Origin: Bradyrhizobium sp. CCGB12
GTDB lineage: Bacteria; Pseudomonadota; Alphaproteobacteria; Rhizobiales; Xanthobacteraceae
NCBI RefSeq assembly: GCF_024199845.1
Contig: NZ_JANADO010000001.1
Span: 2,666,001-2,730,000 of the forward strand
Length of the DNA stretch: 64,000 bases
Direction of reading: 5' to 3'
The position numbers and the translations under genes are program-made. The notes beneath the pieces were generated by a model. It was given only the letters and a program-made list of their open reading frames with translations. It was not told the DNA's origin and did not search any database. Shown piece by piece: positions 1-8,329 of the stretch (position 1 is the stretch's first letter; each line of letters begins with the position of its first letter).

Positions 1-117
1 CGCAAACAGCACCAGGAAGAAATAGGACCAGCGCAGCGCCCAGGTGCGGTCGCGGCTCATGCTGCCGTACTTGACCTTGCGGGAGGGGCCGGCCTTGTCG
101 ATTGCGAGCGTGCTCAT
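1..117 (-). CDS. Sugar-type ABC transporter permease, N-terminal fragment (runs off left edge)
   Basis: Only the first 39 codons are in the window. They begin with ATG at 117 and read a short polar cytoplasmic leader followed by the start of a hydrophobic segment (WALRWSYFFLVLFA). The start codon shares one base with the stop of the upstream permease gene, so the two are translationally coupled. By position it should be the second, MalG-like membrane subunit of the importer whose binding protein and MalF-like subunit lie upstream. The ATPase gene is not in the window and probably lies further left. The family call rests on context more than on its own sequence. Confidence 0.75.
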   Translation of the reverse strand, partial: MSTLAIDKAGPSRKVKYGSMSRDRTWALRWSYFFLVLFA

Positions 118-1055
118 CAGGCTTCGTTTCCGCGTTTGGTGACATCGCGCAGGATGAAGATCGCCGCGACCGCGAGGATCGGCACCATGAACAGCGAGAC
201 GCAGGCGCCGAGCGGAATGTCGCTGCTCTGGATGCCGACCTGGAATGCCCAGGTGGCGAACAGATGCGTCGTATCCAGCGGACCGCCCGATGTCAGGATG
301 CGCACGATGTCGAAATTGGCGAAGGTGACGATCAGCGAGAACAGGGTGGTGATGGCGATGATGTTACGCATCATCGGCAAGGTGACGTACCAGATCCGCT
401 GCCACCAATTGGCGCCGTCGATCGCCGCAGCCTCGTAGAGCTGATCGGGCACGGATTTCAGCGCGGCCAGGTACATGATCATGAAGAACGGCGCGCCGTA
501 CCAGACGTTGACGAGGATGACGGAGAACCGCGCCCAGAAGGTGTCGCCGAGCCAGGGGATCGGACCGACGCCGAAGAAGGACAGCGTGTAGTTGAAGGCG
601 CTGTAGGAAGGGTCGAACAGCCACAGCCAGGCCAGCGTGCTCATCGCCGGCGGGATCACCCAGGGCACCAGCAGCATGCCGCGCCATTTGCGCTGGCCCT
701 TGGCCGGAATGTTGTGGACGAAATGCGCGACGATGAAGCCTATCAGCGCCTTGAAGATCACAGCGGTGACCGCGAAGATGCAGGACTGCTGCACCACCAT
801 CCAGAACGTCTCGCGCTTGAACAGGAAGGTGAAGTTGCCGAAGCCGACGAACTTCGTCATCGATTTGTTCAGCGTCGCGAGGTGAACCGAGTAGAGGGCC
901 GGGTAGAGCACGAGCAGCGCGATCAGGAGGATCAGCGGCAGCGTCAGGAAGAATGCAACCGTCGATTTTCGCCCGAGCGCATTGCGCAGGCTCGATCCTT
1001 TCCGCGCGCCCGCGGCCCGGGCGGCGCGACCTCGCTCAACGACGACATCGGCCAT
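117..1055 (-). CDS. Sugar-type ABC transporter permease (MalF/UgpA-like)
   Basis: 312 residues, inner-membrane subunit of a carbohydrate-type ABC importer. After a basic cytoplasmic N-terminus there are about six membrane segments, the first near residues 33-55. The cytoplasmic EAA loop that contacts the ATPase is clear: YEAAAIDGANWWQRIWYVTL, about two thirds along. Length and topology fit the MalF/UgpA family without the extra periplasmic domain of enteric MalF. It is preceded by the binding-protein gene (152 bases apart) and overlaps the next permease by one base. The substrate cannot be read from the sequence; sugars or polyols are the usual cargo of this family. Confidence 0.9.
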   Translation of the reverse strand: MADVVVERGRAARAAGARKGSSLRNALGRKSTVAFFLTLPLILLIALLVLYPALYSVHLATLNKSMTKFVGFGNFTFLFKRETFWMVVQQSCIFAVTAVIFKALIGFIVAHFVHNIPAKGQRKWRGMLLVPWVIPPAMSTLAWLWLFDPSYSAFNYTLSFFGVGPIPWLGDTFWARFSVILVNVWYGAPFFMIMYLAALKSVPDQLYEAAAIDGANWWQRIWYVTLPMMRNIIAITTLFSLIVTFANFDIVRILTSGGPLDTTHLFATWAFQVGIQSSDIPLGACVSLFMVPILAVAAIFILRDVTKRGNEA

Positions 1056-1207
1056 GTCAGCTTCCTTGAATCAGCTCTGTCAGTTTCTTTGCAAACTGTC
1101 CAACGGTGAAGCCGGCCTTCTCGGTCGGCTTCCCGGTCATGCGGATCGGATGACGGGACGCGGGCGGCTCACGCGCGTGGCGCGAACCGCCCTGTCACAC
1201 CCCGGGG

Positions 1208-2548
1208 CTAGCTCCGCATGAAGCCTTCGCACTCGCCCTCGGCCCAGGCGAGCGCCTGATCCATCGTCTCGCCGCGCGCAAAACGCAGCGCCATCTTGGT
1301 CAGCGTCGCCTGGAAGTAGATCTGTTGCGCGATCTTGGGCGGCGCGGGCGACGCCGCGATCGACAGCGTCTGATGCTTGTAGGGGTCCGGATAGTGGAAG
1401 AGCGTTCCCTTCGGCGGGCCTTCCTCCTCCCATGTCTTGAACTTGGTCATGTTCGCGTAGGCCGGAAGGTCGTAGCCGCCGCTCACCGCAACGAATTTCT
1501 CGATCGACGCTGGCGAGGACATGTGAACGAGCAGGCTCTTGGCCGCCTCCTTGTTCTTGCCGAAGCTCCAGACGCCCCAGAAGTAGGGCAGGTACGGCGC
1601 AAACCGCCCCTTGGGACCTGACGGGAAGCCGTGCGTCCAGCACTGTTCGGCGACCTGCGGCGCATCGCGCTTGGCAACGGCCCAGGCGCTCGGCGGATTG
1701 AGGATCATCGCGCCGCGACCGGAGATCAGCCATTTGTTGTTGGAGGCGTCGTCCCAGGACGGTGCATCCGGCGGCAGGAAGGCGATCAGCTTCTTGTAGA
1801 ACTCCATGGCCTGGCGAACCTGGTCGGTCTTCACCGTGATGTCGCCCTTGGCATTGACGAGCTCGGCGCCGAACGACTGGAAGAGCGCGCCGGCGGTGTC
1901 CACGCTGTCGGTTGTTTCGCCGAGGCCGATGCCGAACGCGAAGCCCGCCTTGTGGCAAGCCTCGGCCGCCTTCAGGAAGGTCTCCATGTTCCAGTTGTCG
2001 ACCTTGGGCGGGCCGCCGGCCGGATACATCTCCTGCACGTCGATGCCGGCATGCTTCTTCATCAGATCGATGCGGGAGCAGGGGCCCTTGATCTGGCTGC
2101 CAGGGGTCGCGGGCACCGCGAGCCATTTGCCGCCCGACTGCCCGAGATATTTGACGGTGCCGTTCACCTCGCCGTTCTGCTTGAGGAGCGGCTCCATGAC
2201 ATCGTTGAGCGGCTCGAGATTCTCGGCATAGGCCTGCGGCCACCAGCTCGGCATCTGCAGGATGTCATGACCGGACTTGGCCTGGGCTTCTGCGGCGGCG
2301 GTCAGCTCGATCTTCTTGTTGTTGCTGGTGATGTAGTCGATGGAGACTTCGACCTTCTCCTTCGCGGCCCATTCGTTGACGATATCGGTCGAGGCCTTGT
2401 TGGCGCCTGGCACCCAATGGTCCCAGAAGCCGATCGAGAGTTTGCCGGCGGCGTAGGCGCCCCGGACGTAGGGCGCGGTGATCAGCGCCGCGGAGGACAT
2501 TGCAGTGGCAGCCACAAATTGACGTCGCGTCAGTGTCTTGCGTGACAT
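1208..2548 (-). CDS. Extracellular solute-binding protein of a sugar-type ABC importer
   Basis: 446 residues, periplasmic binding protein, family 1 type. The chosen ATG at 2548 follows a good ribosome binding site (GAGGAAACGAG) and begins a twin-arginine signal (SRKTLTRRQFVAATA, then a hydrophobic stretch and a cleavage region near GAYA-AG), so export in folded form by Tat is likely. Longer upstream readings in the same frame are rejected because they lack a ribosome site and would bury the signal. The mature part contains the usual features of sugar binders (GFWDHW near the start, a repeated aromatic-rich core). First gene of the operon with the two permeases downstream. Confidence 0.9.
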   Translation of the reverse strand: MSRKTLTRRQFVAATAMSSAALITAPYVRGAYAAGKLSIGFWDHWVPGANKASTDIVNEWAAKEKVEVSIDYITSNNKKIELTAAAEAQAKSGHDILQMPSWWPQAYAENLEPLNDVMEPLLKQNGEVNGTVKYLGQSGGKWLAVPATPGSQIKGPCSRIDLMKKHAGIDVQEMYPAGGPPKVDNWNMETFLKAAEACHKAGFAFGIGLGETTDSVDTAGALFQSFGAELVNAKGDITVKTDQVRQAMEFYKKLIAFLPPDAPSWDDASNNKWLISGRGAMILNPPSAWAVAKRDAPQVAEQCWTHGFPSGPKGRFAPYLPYFWGVWSFGKNKEAAKSLLVHMSSPASIEKFVAVSGGYDLPAYANMTKFKTWEEEGPPKGTLFHYPDPYKHQTLSIAASPAPPKIAQQIYFQATLTKMALRFARGETMDQALAWAEGECEGFMRS

Positions 2549-3051
2549 CTCGTTTCCTCGCTTGGGTGTTTTATTGTTCTGGTGCTTCCTCTGAACTCTT
2601 GCGAGTTCTACTTTGATTTTCTTGTTCGGAGTTTTGGCTGGACGTTTCTTATTAATGCCGTCTGCGTCGATGACAGATCCATGCGAGGCGCAGCAAATTG
2701 GTAGCGCGATCAGATCATGATTGATCGCGTCTGTCGAGAAAGCCGAATGGCTCCTGTCTAGAACTAACGTTGTGTTCGTGGAGGCGGCGGCGCCTTCGGC
2801 GGGATCGCTCCGGACATCAAGCGCATTGCTCGTTTTTGCGACGCACACTTCGCACAATCCATCCCTCGAACGATCGTGCGCAATTACGCCGCAGTTTCGA
2901 ATAAGCCTGCATAAACGCTTCGCGCGAAAGACTTTTCGGGCGTGGACAGTGATCGGCCGCGTCTGGACCTCGGCTCGGCGGAAACGATAGAGTTGCAATT
3001 GCCGGGGGCTCTCGCCCGACAAGGCCAGTGAGATCGACGATGGAGACGAGA
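2549..3051. other. Intergenic region between divergent genes
   Basis: About 500 bases between the binding-protein gene (minus) and the secreted-protein gene (plus). Open frames on both strands lack start signals and family resemblance. The stretch next to the binding-protein gene (2550-2730) is comparatively AT-rich and is where its promoter should be. I see no repeat, RNA gene or clear operator. Confidence 0.5.
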
Positions 3052-3861
3052 ATGATCAAACCGGCGCTTCCAGTGCGGCTTCACCTGAGACGATGGTTTG
3101 CGCTGGGGTTGGTGCTCGCGCTGCTGCTCGGCGCGGCCGCGGTGGCGAATGCCCAGGGTCTGGTCAAGGGCGTTCAGGAGGGAGCGGCGGCGGGAAACAA
3201 GGCGGCAGGTCCGGTCGGCGGCGTGCTTGGCGGTGCCATCGGCGGCGTGGTGGGCGTCTTCACCGGCGTGCTCGGCGTCGGCAACAATGGCAACCAGGCA
3301 CCGCCTCCCAAGGACGCCAGCAAGGACGCCAGCAAGGATGCCAAGGATTCCAAGCAGCCGGGCGGCAAGGACAAGGATGCCAAGAGCGCCAAGGCGGGCA
3401 AAGGCACCAAAGCGACCAAGGAGGCGAAGAACGCCCCGCCGGATGGCAAGGACAATAAAGACAACAAGGATGTCACGGTTCTCACCCAGACCGGCGCACC
3501 GCAGCAGACGGCGGAGCAGATCGTCGCCAACAGCGACGCCTATATCGAGCGGATCAAGACAGAGCTGAACCTCACGCCAGACCAGGAAAAGCACTGGTAC
3601 GGCTTTTCGAGCGCCATGCACTACCTGGGACATAATGGTGCGGAGCGGCTCAACCTGCGGGTTGCCCGCGCCAAGCGCGATCCGCCCGACGACATCATCG
3701 AGCAGATGCGCAACGAATCGCAGTTCCTGATCGACCGGGCCGCCGACCAGCGCAATGTCGCAGATGCCGCCGAGCCGCTCTATTCGAGCCTCGATGACAA
3801 GCAGAAGCAGGTCTTCATCCAGGAGATGGTCCGCCTCAGCCACGAGCGGGGGCTGGATTGA
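3052..3861 (+). CDS. Secreted lysine-rich protein with C-terminal LTXXQ (Spy/CpxP-like) region
   Basis: 269 residues from the ATG at 3052, which has GGAG seven bases upstream; in-frame ATG (3040) and GTG (3028) are alternatives. A signal peptide (LALLLGAAAVANAQ) is followed by a glycine-zipper-like hydrophobic stretch, a low-complexity lysine/aspartate/glycine linker built from KDASKDA-type repeats, and a helical C-terminal domain containing LNLTPDQEKHW. That matches the LTXXQ motif of the Spy/CpxP periplasmic family, which in enterics binds unfolded proteins or signals envelope stress. The role here is inferred from that motif only. Single gene, not obviously in an operon. Confidence 0.7.
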   Translation: MIKPALPVRLHLRRWFALGLVLALLLGAAAVANAQGLVKGVQEGAAAGNKAAGPVGGVLGGAIGGVVGVFTGVLGVGNNGNQAPPPKDASKDASKDAKDSKQPGGKDKDAKSAKAGKGTKATKEAKNAPPDGKDNKDNKDVTVLTQTGAPQQTAEQIVANSDAYIERIKTELNLTPDQEKHWYGFSSAMHYLGHNGAERLNLRVARAKRDPPDDIIEQMRNESQFLIDRAADQRNVADAAEPLYSSLDDKQKQVFIQEMVRLSHERGLD

Positions 3862-3973
3862 TCAAGTTGAATCCGATCGGGCGCGTCTGAATTAACGGCT
3901 CCCGCCACGAATTCGTGAATCCTCTCCGTATTTCGGTTATGGTTAGTTTCGTAAGGCTGACTGCGGGGTTGAT

Positions 3974-4342
3974 ATGGCGGACGGACTCTCCGTTTTCCTG
4001 GTCGAAGACGAGGCGTTGATCCGGATGATGATCGCCGACATGGTGGAGGAACTCGGCCACCACGTCGTCGCGGAAGCAGACAATGTCCGCGATGCAAGCG
4101 CTTTTGCCATGACCGCGCAATACGATCTGGCCATTCTCGACATCAATCTCATGGGCGTTTACGTCGATCCCGTCGCCGACCTGATCGAGCGCCGCGGAAA
4201 GCCGTTCCTGTTCGCCACGGGATACGGGCCCGAGTTGCTGCCGTCCTTGCTGCGGCGCAGGCCAATCCTGCGCAAGCCGATCGCAATGGACCAGCTCAAG
4301 GCGATGATCGATTCGATGTTTCCAGAAAAGACGCCGCACTGA
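3974..4342 (+). CDS. Single-domain response regulator (receiver only)
   Basis: 122 residues, one receiver domain and no output domain. Key residues are present: acidic pair E11-D12, the phosphorylation site D56 in LAILDINL, T82 in the FATGYG strand, and K101 in LRKP. Such stand-alone receivers usually relay phosphate or act by protein contact; the partner kinase is not nearby. The short loop after D56 (MGVYVDPVADLI) follows the usual alphaproteobacterial pattern in which the canonical MPG turn is missing. The 3' end of the gene runs straight into a GC-rich tandem repeat, so the last codons (EKTPH) belong to the first degenerate repeat unit. Confidence 0.88.
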   Translation: MADGLSVFLVEDEALIRMMIADMVEELGHHVVAEADNVRDASAFAMTAQYDLAILDINLMGVYVDPVADLIERRGKPFLFATGYGPELLPSLLRRRPILRKPIAMDQLKAMIDSMFPEKTPH

Positions 4343-4440
4343 GGGACGGCGGAGGCGCCGCACCGGGTGACGGCGAAGGCGCCGCACTGGGCGACGGCGA
4401 AGACGCCGCGCTGGAGCGACGGCGAAGACGCCGCGCTGGG
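4323..4440 (+). repeat. Tandem repeat, about 24 bases, four full units plus one partial
   Basis: Units starting GACGGCG are seen at 4345, 4369, 4393 and 4418 (periods 24, 24, 25), each reading roughly GACGGCGAAGRCGCCGCRCTGG. A degenerate first unit (4323-4343) covers the end of the receiver gene and its stop codon. Copies differ by one to four bases, so the array is old enough to have drifted. Confidence 0.85.
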
Positions 4441-4453
4441 ATCGCCAACGAAA

Positions 4454-4478
4454 ATGGCCGCCCGTCGGGGGCGGCCAT
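4454..4478. terminator. Strong stem-loop between convergent genes
   Basis: Perfect 10-base stem ATGGCCGCCC / GGGCGGCCAT with a five-base loop (GTCGG), lying between the plus-strand receiver gene and the minus-strand small membrane protein. No T-run follows on either strand, so function as a two-way terminator is inferred from position and stem strength. Confidence 0.55.
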
Positions 4479-4503
4479 TGGGCGAGAGAAACTTGGTGCG
4501 CTC

Positions 4504-4665
4504 TCAGATCAGACCGGCGCCGAGATCGATGCCGTGAGCCATCAGGCCGAGCGAGACGGCCAGGCCCGTGCAGCAGATCAGCAAGATGGTCTTGAACGAA
4601 GAATTGGCGAAACGCGTTTCGACGGCGGCCGGCATCGCGGCGAGCGAGATCATGCTCATGTTCAT
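4504..4665 (-). CDS. Small membrane protein, 53 residues, unknown function
   Basis: ATG at 4665 lies two bases after a very strong purine tract (AAAAGGGGG), so the gene is well supported despite its size. The product is MNMSMISLAAMPAAVETRFA followed by one predicted membrane segment (residues about 27-46: TILLICCTGLAVSLGLMAHG) and a short tail. Small one-span proteins of this type are frequent in Bradyrhizobium-like genomes; I do not recognise a function. It converges on the receiver gene with the stem-loop at 4454-4478 between them. Confidence 0.65.
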   Translation of the reverse strand: MNMSMISLAAMPAAVETRFANSSFKTILLICCTGLAVSLGLMAHGIDLGAGLI

Positions 4666-4804
4666 TTCCCCCTTTTGATGACCTGAACTGCATCAGGCGA
4701 TGGGGATCTCTTAGAGCAAAAGGTTTGACGTCGGATTGCGAGGCATCGTTAACGGAATCGCAATCGATCCCGCGCTTGTACGCGCCGTGAAGCGATCACA
4801 AGTC

Positions 4805-5008
4805 TCAGTTGCGGCCGTTTCTCAAGACCGTGGCAATGGTGTGGGCCGTCATGGCAGCACGATCCGAGGCGCGCTGGGCAGCCAGCCGGTCTCGTGCCTT
4901 TTCCTCGATCAAAAGCTCGATCAAGGCCAGCCGCTTGTCTTCGTCATCCGCCTCGGTCAGCAGGCGGTGATAGCGGTGATAGTCGAAACCGAAATCCTGC
5001 TTACGCAC
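4805..5008 (-). CDS. Hypothetical charged helical protein, 67 residues
   Basis: A GTG start at 5008 with GGGGGCG upstream gives MRKQDFGFDYHRYHRLL, then a long charged helix rich in Asp, Glu, Arg and Ala (LLTEADDEDKRLALIELLIE). A TTG at 5023 is an alternative start. No signal peptide, membrane segment or known motif is visible. The acidic/basic periodicity suggests a soluble coiled or helical-bundle protein. Stands alone between the small membrane protein and glucokinase, all on the minus strand. I cannot assign a function. Confidence 0.55.
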   Translation of the reverse strand: MRKQDFGFDYHRYHRLLTEADDEDKRLALIELLIEEKARDRLAAQRASDRAAMTAHTIATVLRNGRN

Positions 5009-5153
5009 GTCACGCCCCCGCAACTATGCCACACACACGGCAGGATTGTTTCGCATCGGGAACAGGCAGGCAAGCGAGAACCTGCATGGAACCGCACATG
5101 CGCTGCAATCAGCTGTGCATGACTGGAACCCGCAAGGAGCGGAGCGCAATCCT

Positions 5154-6131
5154 TCAACTTGGATTGTGCTCGGCGAACATCGTCAGGCCGACGAAGCTCG
5201 CGTCGGGCTTGATCACCAGCCTGGTCGGGATGTTGCGCAGGTAATCCTGGAAGCGCCCCTTGGCCTCGAAGCGGGCCCGAAACGCGGAGGCTGCGAGGAA
5301 TTCCGGAAAGCGCGGCGCGATTCCGCCGGCGATAAAGACACCGCCGCGGGCGCCGAAGGTCACCGCGAGATTGCCCGCGACCGAGCCAAGGATGGCGCAG
5401 AACATCTCCAGCGTCGCGAGGCTGATGGGACAACTGTTCTCCAACGCGGCCTTGGTGATGGCGGCGGCATCGCGATGTGGCACTTGCGCACCGTCAACCT
5501 CGGCCAACGCCTCGTAAAGACTTTGCAGTCCGGAGCCCGAGAGGGCGCCGCGTTCGATGGAGACGTGGCCGAGGCGCTTGCGCAAACAGGCGATCACGCG
5601 TTCCTCGCGCTCGGTCTCTGCCGGCAGGGTCGCGTGCCCGGCCTCGGTGACGACGGCCAGCCGCGCGCCATGGCGCTCGACCAGACAGGAGACGCCAAAG
5701 CCGGTTCCCGGTCCGATCACCAGCAGCGGTTCTCCAGGCAGGCCGTCCTGTCCGCCAAGCGGAATCAGATCGGCCGGCTGCAAGGCGGGCAGGGACCAGG
5801 CCACCACCTCGAAATCATTGAGCACGTGCACGCTGTCGAAGCCGAGGGCGGGCTGAAGCTCATTGCCGTCGATGACCCACGGACTGTTGGTCATGACGCA
5901 GCGGTTGTTGGTCACGGGACCTGCAACGGCCAGCACGGCTCTTTGGGGCGGCTCGCCGCCGGACCGGCGCGCAAGCACATCGACAATGGCTTCCCGGACT
6001 GTTGGGAAGTCCGCGACTTTCACATAGTCGATCGGTCCTGTCTGACCGCCCCGGCTCAGCGCGAAGCGCGCATTGGTGCCGCCGATATCGGCGAGAAGAA
6101 TCTGTCCTGTCTTGCCGATGGTCATGGCCAT
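5154..6131 (-). CDS. glk: Glucokinase
   Basis: 325 residues from ATG 6131 (an ATG at 6125 is equally possible). It phosphorylates glucose to glucose 6-phosphate with ATP in the cytoplasm. The bacterial Glk family (hexokinase fold, non-ROK) is recognised from the phosphate-1 motif LLADIGGTNARFAL near the N-terminus, the VAGPV strand, VLNDFEVVAWSLP with the catalytic Asp, VIGPGTGFGVS, the E-A-G-H glucose ligand region (TEAGHATLPA), and GVFIAGGIAPR near the C-terminus. Length is normal. It is monocistronic in the window; its 5' side faces the nicotinamidase gene on the other strand. Confidence 0.93.
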   Translation of the reverse strand: MAMTIGKTGQILLADIGGTNARFALSRGGQTGPIDYVKVADFPTVREAIVDVLARRSGGEPPQRAVLAVAGPVTNNRCVMTNSPWVIDGNELQPALGFDSVHVLNDFEVVAWSLPALQPADLIPLGGQDGLPGEPLLVIGPGTGFGVSCLVERHGARLAVVTEAGHATLPAETEREERVIACLRKRLGHVSIERGALSGSGLQSLYEALAEVDGAQVPHRDAAAITKAALENSCPISLATLEMFCAILGSVAGNLAVTFGARGGVFIAGGIAPRFPEFLAASAFRARFEAKGRFQDYLRNIPTRLVIKPDASFVGLTMFAEHNPS

Positions 6132-6408
6132 ATGGCTGCCGCGGCCGTGTCGGCTGCGGGAACCTCTTCCTCCGCTCTCTCCGATCGCAAATTGCGAACG
6201 GCTTTCAGAATCCGTCCTTGGGTGCATCTAGTCAACACGGACGACATCAAACCGTTGCATCCTGGGGAGCTCTCCGGTGACCAATTCGCGCAGGCCCCCC
6301 GCCCGGGCCAGCGGTTGCGCAGCAGCGCGGTTAGGCCGACACTAAGGAAGCGTGCTTGAGGGCAGCGGATTTGGCGCCGTCGCGCCGGCAGATCGAATGA
6401 GACCAGCG

Positions 6409-7035
6409 ATGAAGATTTCCGACCGTGACGTGCTGCTGGTGATCGACGTGCAGAACGATTTCTGCACCGGGGGGGCGCTCGCCATTCCCGGCGGCGAGAA
6501 GGTCGTCCCCGCCATCAACCGAATCGCCCAGAAATTCGCCAATGTGGTGCTGACTCAGGACTGGCACCCGCCCAACCATGTCTCGTTCGCGTCGAACCAT
6601 GCGGGCAAGCAGCCGTTCCAGACCATCGAGCTCGACCATGGCACCCAGGTGCTCTGGCCCTCTCATTGCGTGCAGGGCACGGCGGGCGCTGAATTCCATG
6701 GCGACCTCGACGTCGTCAGGGCGAACCTGGTGGTGCGCAAGGGCTTCCGCCGCGGCATCGATTCCTATTCGGCGCTGTTCGAGAACGACCACAGCACGCC
6801 GACGGGGTTGCTCGGTTACTTGCGCGAGCGCGAGCTGAAGACCGTCTTCGTTGCCGGTCTGGCGCTGGACTTCTGTGTTCGCTTCTCGGCGGAGGACGCC
6901 CGCAAGGCCGGTTTCGAGGTCGCCGTCATCGAGGATGCCTGTCGCGGCATCGATCTCGACGGCTCCGTGGCCGCGACCCATCGGAGTTTCAGGGATCGCG
7001 GCATTTCGGTCATCAGCCTCGAGGCGTTCCTGTGA
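6409..7035 (+). CDS. pncA: Nicotinamidase (pyrazinamidase)
   Basis: 208 residues, converts nicotinamide to nicotinic acid and ammonia for NAD salvage. The isochorismatase-fold triad is visible: D13 in VIDVQNDF, K111 in VVRKGF and C156 in ALDFCV. Metal ligands D51 and H53 in DWHPPNH and H86 in WPSHC are present too. Start chosen at ATG 6409, with ATG 6397 (MRPAMK...) as alternative; neither has a strong ribosome site. It is followed after 13 bases by a PhaC-like hydrolase and then NAD synthetase, so it opens an apparent NAD-recycling gene run. Confidence 0.93.
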   Translation: MKISDRDVLLVIDVQNDFCTGGALAIPGGEKVVPAINRIAQKFANVVLTQDWHPPNHVSFASNHAGKQPFQTIELDHGTQVLWPSHCVQGTAGAEFHGDLDVVRANLVVRKGFRRGIDSYSALFENDHSTPTGLLGYLRERELKTVFVAGLALDFCVRFSAEDARKAGFEVAVIEDACRGIDLDGSVAATHRSFRDRGISVISLEAFL

Positions 7036-7048
7036 GGATGGGATAGCC

Positions 7049-8188
7049 ATGGTGGACAAAATCGGCAAACCGCCGCGCGGACCAGAGCATGTTCCGGATG
7101 ATCCGCTGCTATGGCCGTTTGCAGTAGCGCGGCTCGCCATGAACACCTGCTTCTGGTGGCTGGAGCGCGCACCCGCCGAACAGGGCGACAGCGGCCTGCC
7201 GTGGACGACGCCCGGCACGGTCGCGCTGGAGCTGGCGACCATGCGTCTGCGTGACTGCACGCAGACGAGGTGCGGCCGGCCGGCGCTGGTCTGCCCGCCC
7301 CTTGCGTTGCATCGGCCCCTGATCGCCGACTTCGCGCCTGGCCACAGTGTGGTGCAGTCCTTGCAAAATGGCGGCAAGAATGGCGGCGCGAACGGCGGCA
7401 TCGACCGGGTCTATCTCACCGACTGGCGGTCAGCCACGCCAGAGATGCGCTATCTCTCGATCGACAGCTATCTGACCGATCTCAACGTCGCCATCGACGA
7501 GATCGGCGCGCCGGTCGATCTCGTCGGATTGTGCCAGGGCGGCTGGCTGTCGTTGCTCTATGCGGCGCGCTTTCCGGCCAAGGTGCGGCGGCTGGTGCTG
7601 GCCGGCGCACCGGTCGACCTATCGATCGATTCCTCATTGTCGCGGCTCACCCGCAACGCACCGGAGCTGGTCTACGACCAGCTCGTCGCACGCGGTGGCG
7701 GCAATGTTAGCGGCAATGAGATGCTGCGCTTCTGGTCCAAAGCGCCAAGCCGCGACGACATCGAAGCGGCACTGCAGAGGGATCTTGCGGACGAGGAGGG
7801 CGCGGCGCTGCTCGCGCGCTTCGATCGCTGGAATGCCGAGACGCTCGATCTGCCGGGCACTTATTATCTTCAGATCGTCAACTGGATTTTCCGGGAGAAC
7901 CGGATTGCCGGCGGCACATTCGTCGCGCTCGGCCGCGCGGTTAGCCTGAAGGACGTCAAGGCGCCGATCTTCCTGCTGGCCGGACTGGACGATGATGTCG
8001 TACCGGCTGCGCAGGCGCTCGCCACCGCCGGTCTCGTCGGCACGCCGCCGGCTTTCATTGCGGCAGCCTCCGAGCCGAGCACGCATCTCGGCCTGTTCAT
8101 GGGCGCGCGGACCCACGCCCATGCCTGGCCCCGGGTCGCCGAATGGCTGCGCGACGATCTGTCCGGGGTTTTGGCCCGCAGCGCCTGA
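7049..8188 (+). CDS. Alpha/beta hydrolase related to polyhydroxyalkanoate synthase/depolymerase
   Basis: 379 residues. The nucleophile elbow is GLCQGG with Cys162 in place of Ser, which is the hallmark of PhaC-type synthases; an acidic residue (GLDDDVVP) and a histidine (STHLGLF) complete a plausible triad. The protein is shorter than class I PhaC (about 580 residues) and has a Gly/Asn-rich loop (NGGKNGGANGGID) before the strand leading to YLTDWRSA, another PhaC-like block. So it may be a short PHA-synthase homologue, a depolymerase or an esterase. It sits 13 bases after pncA and 141 bases before nadE. Why a PhaC-like enzyme accompanies NAD genes is not evident. Confidence 0.75.
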   Translation: MVDKIGKPPRGPEHVPDDPLLWPFAVARLAMNTCFWWLERAPAEQGDSGLPWTTPGTVALELATMRLRDCTQTRCGRPALVCPPLALHRPLIADFAPGHSVVQSLQNGGKNGGANGGIDRVYLTDWRSATPEMRYLSIDSYLTDLNVAIDEIGAPVDLVGLCQGGWLSLLYAARFPAKVRRLVLAGAPVDLSIDSSLSRLTRNAPELVYDQLVARGGGNVSGNEMLRFWSKAPSRDDIEAALQRDLADEEGAALLARFDRWNAETLDLPGTYYLQIVNWIFRENRIAGGTFVALGRAVSLKDVKAPIFLLAGLDDDVVPAAQALATAGLVGTPPAFIAAASEPSTHLGLFMGARTHAHAWPRVAEWLRDDLSGVLARSA

Positions 8189-8329
8189 CGTCGCGGGCGC
8201 CGGGTGGCAGACCTGCAAATCCGTTATGCATGACGGCGGATGGCCTGCACGGGCCCCGGTCGATGGGCTACATATAATGGGAGCCGACGGCTGCGGCCGC
8301 CGGCGCGAGAGATTGAGGTACTGCGCTCG

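Noticed and set aside
102..1109. Long plus-strand open frame over the permease gene
   Set aside because: Highly charged, compositionally odd product antisense to a clear permease; a GC-rich shadow frame.
2549..3022. N-terminal extension of the binding protein by about 158 residues
   Set aside because: It would bury a Tat signal peptide and lacks a ribosome site; ATG 2548 is well supported.
4323..4440. Tandem repeats considered as a CRISPR array
   Set aside because: Units are contiguous without spacers.
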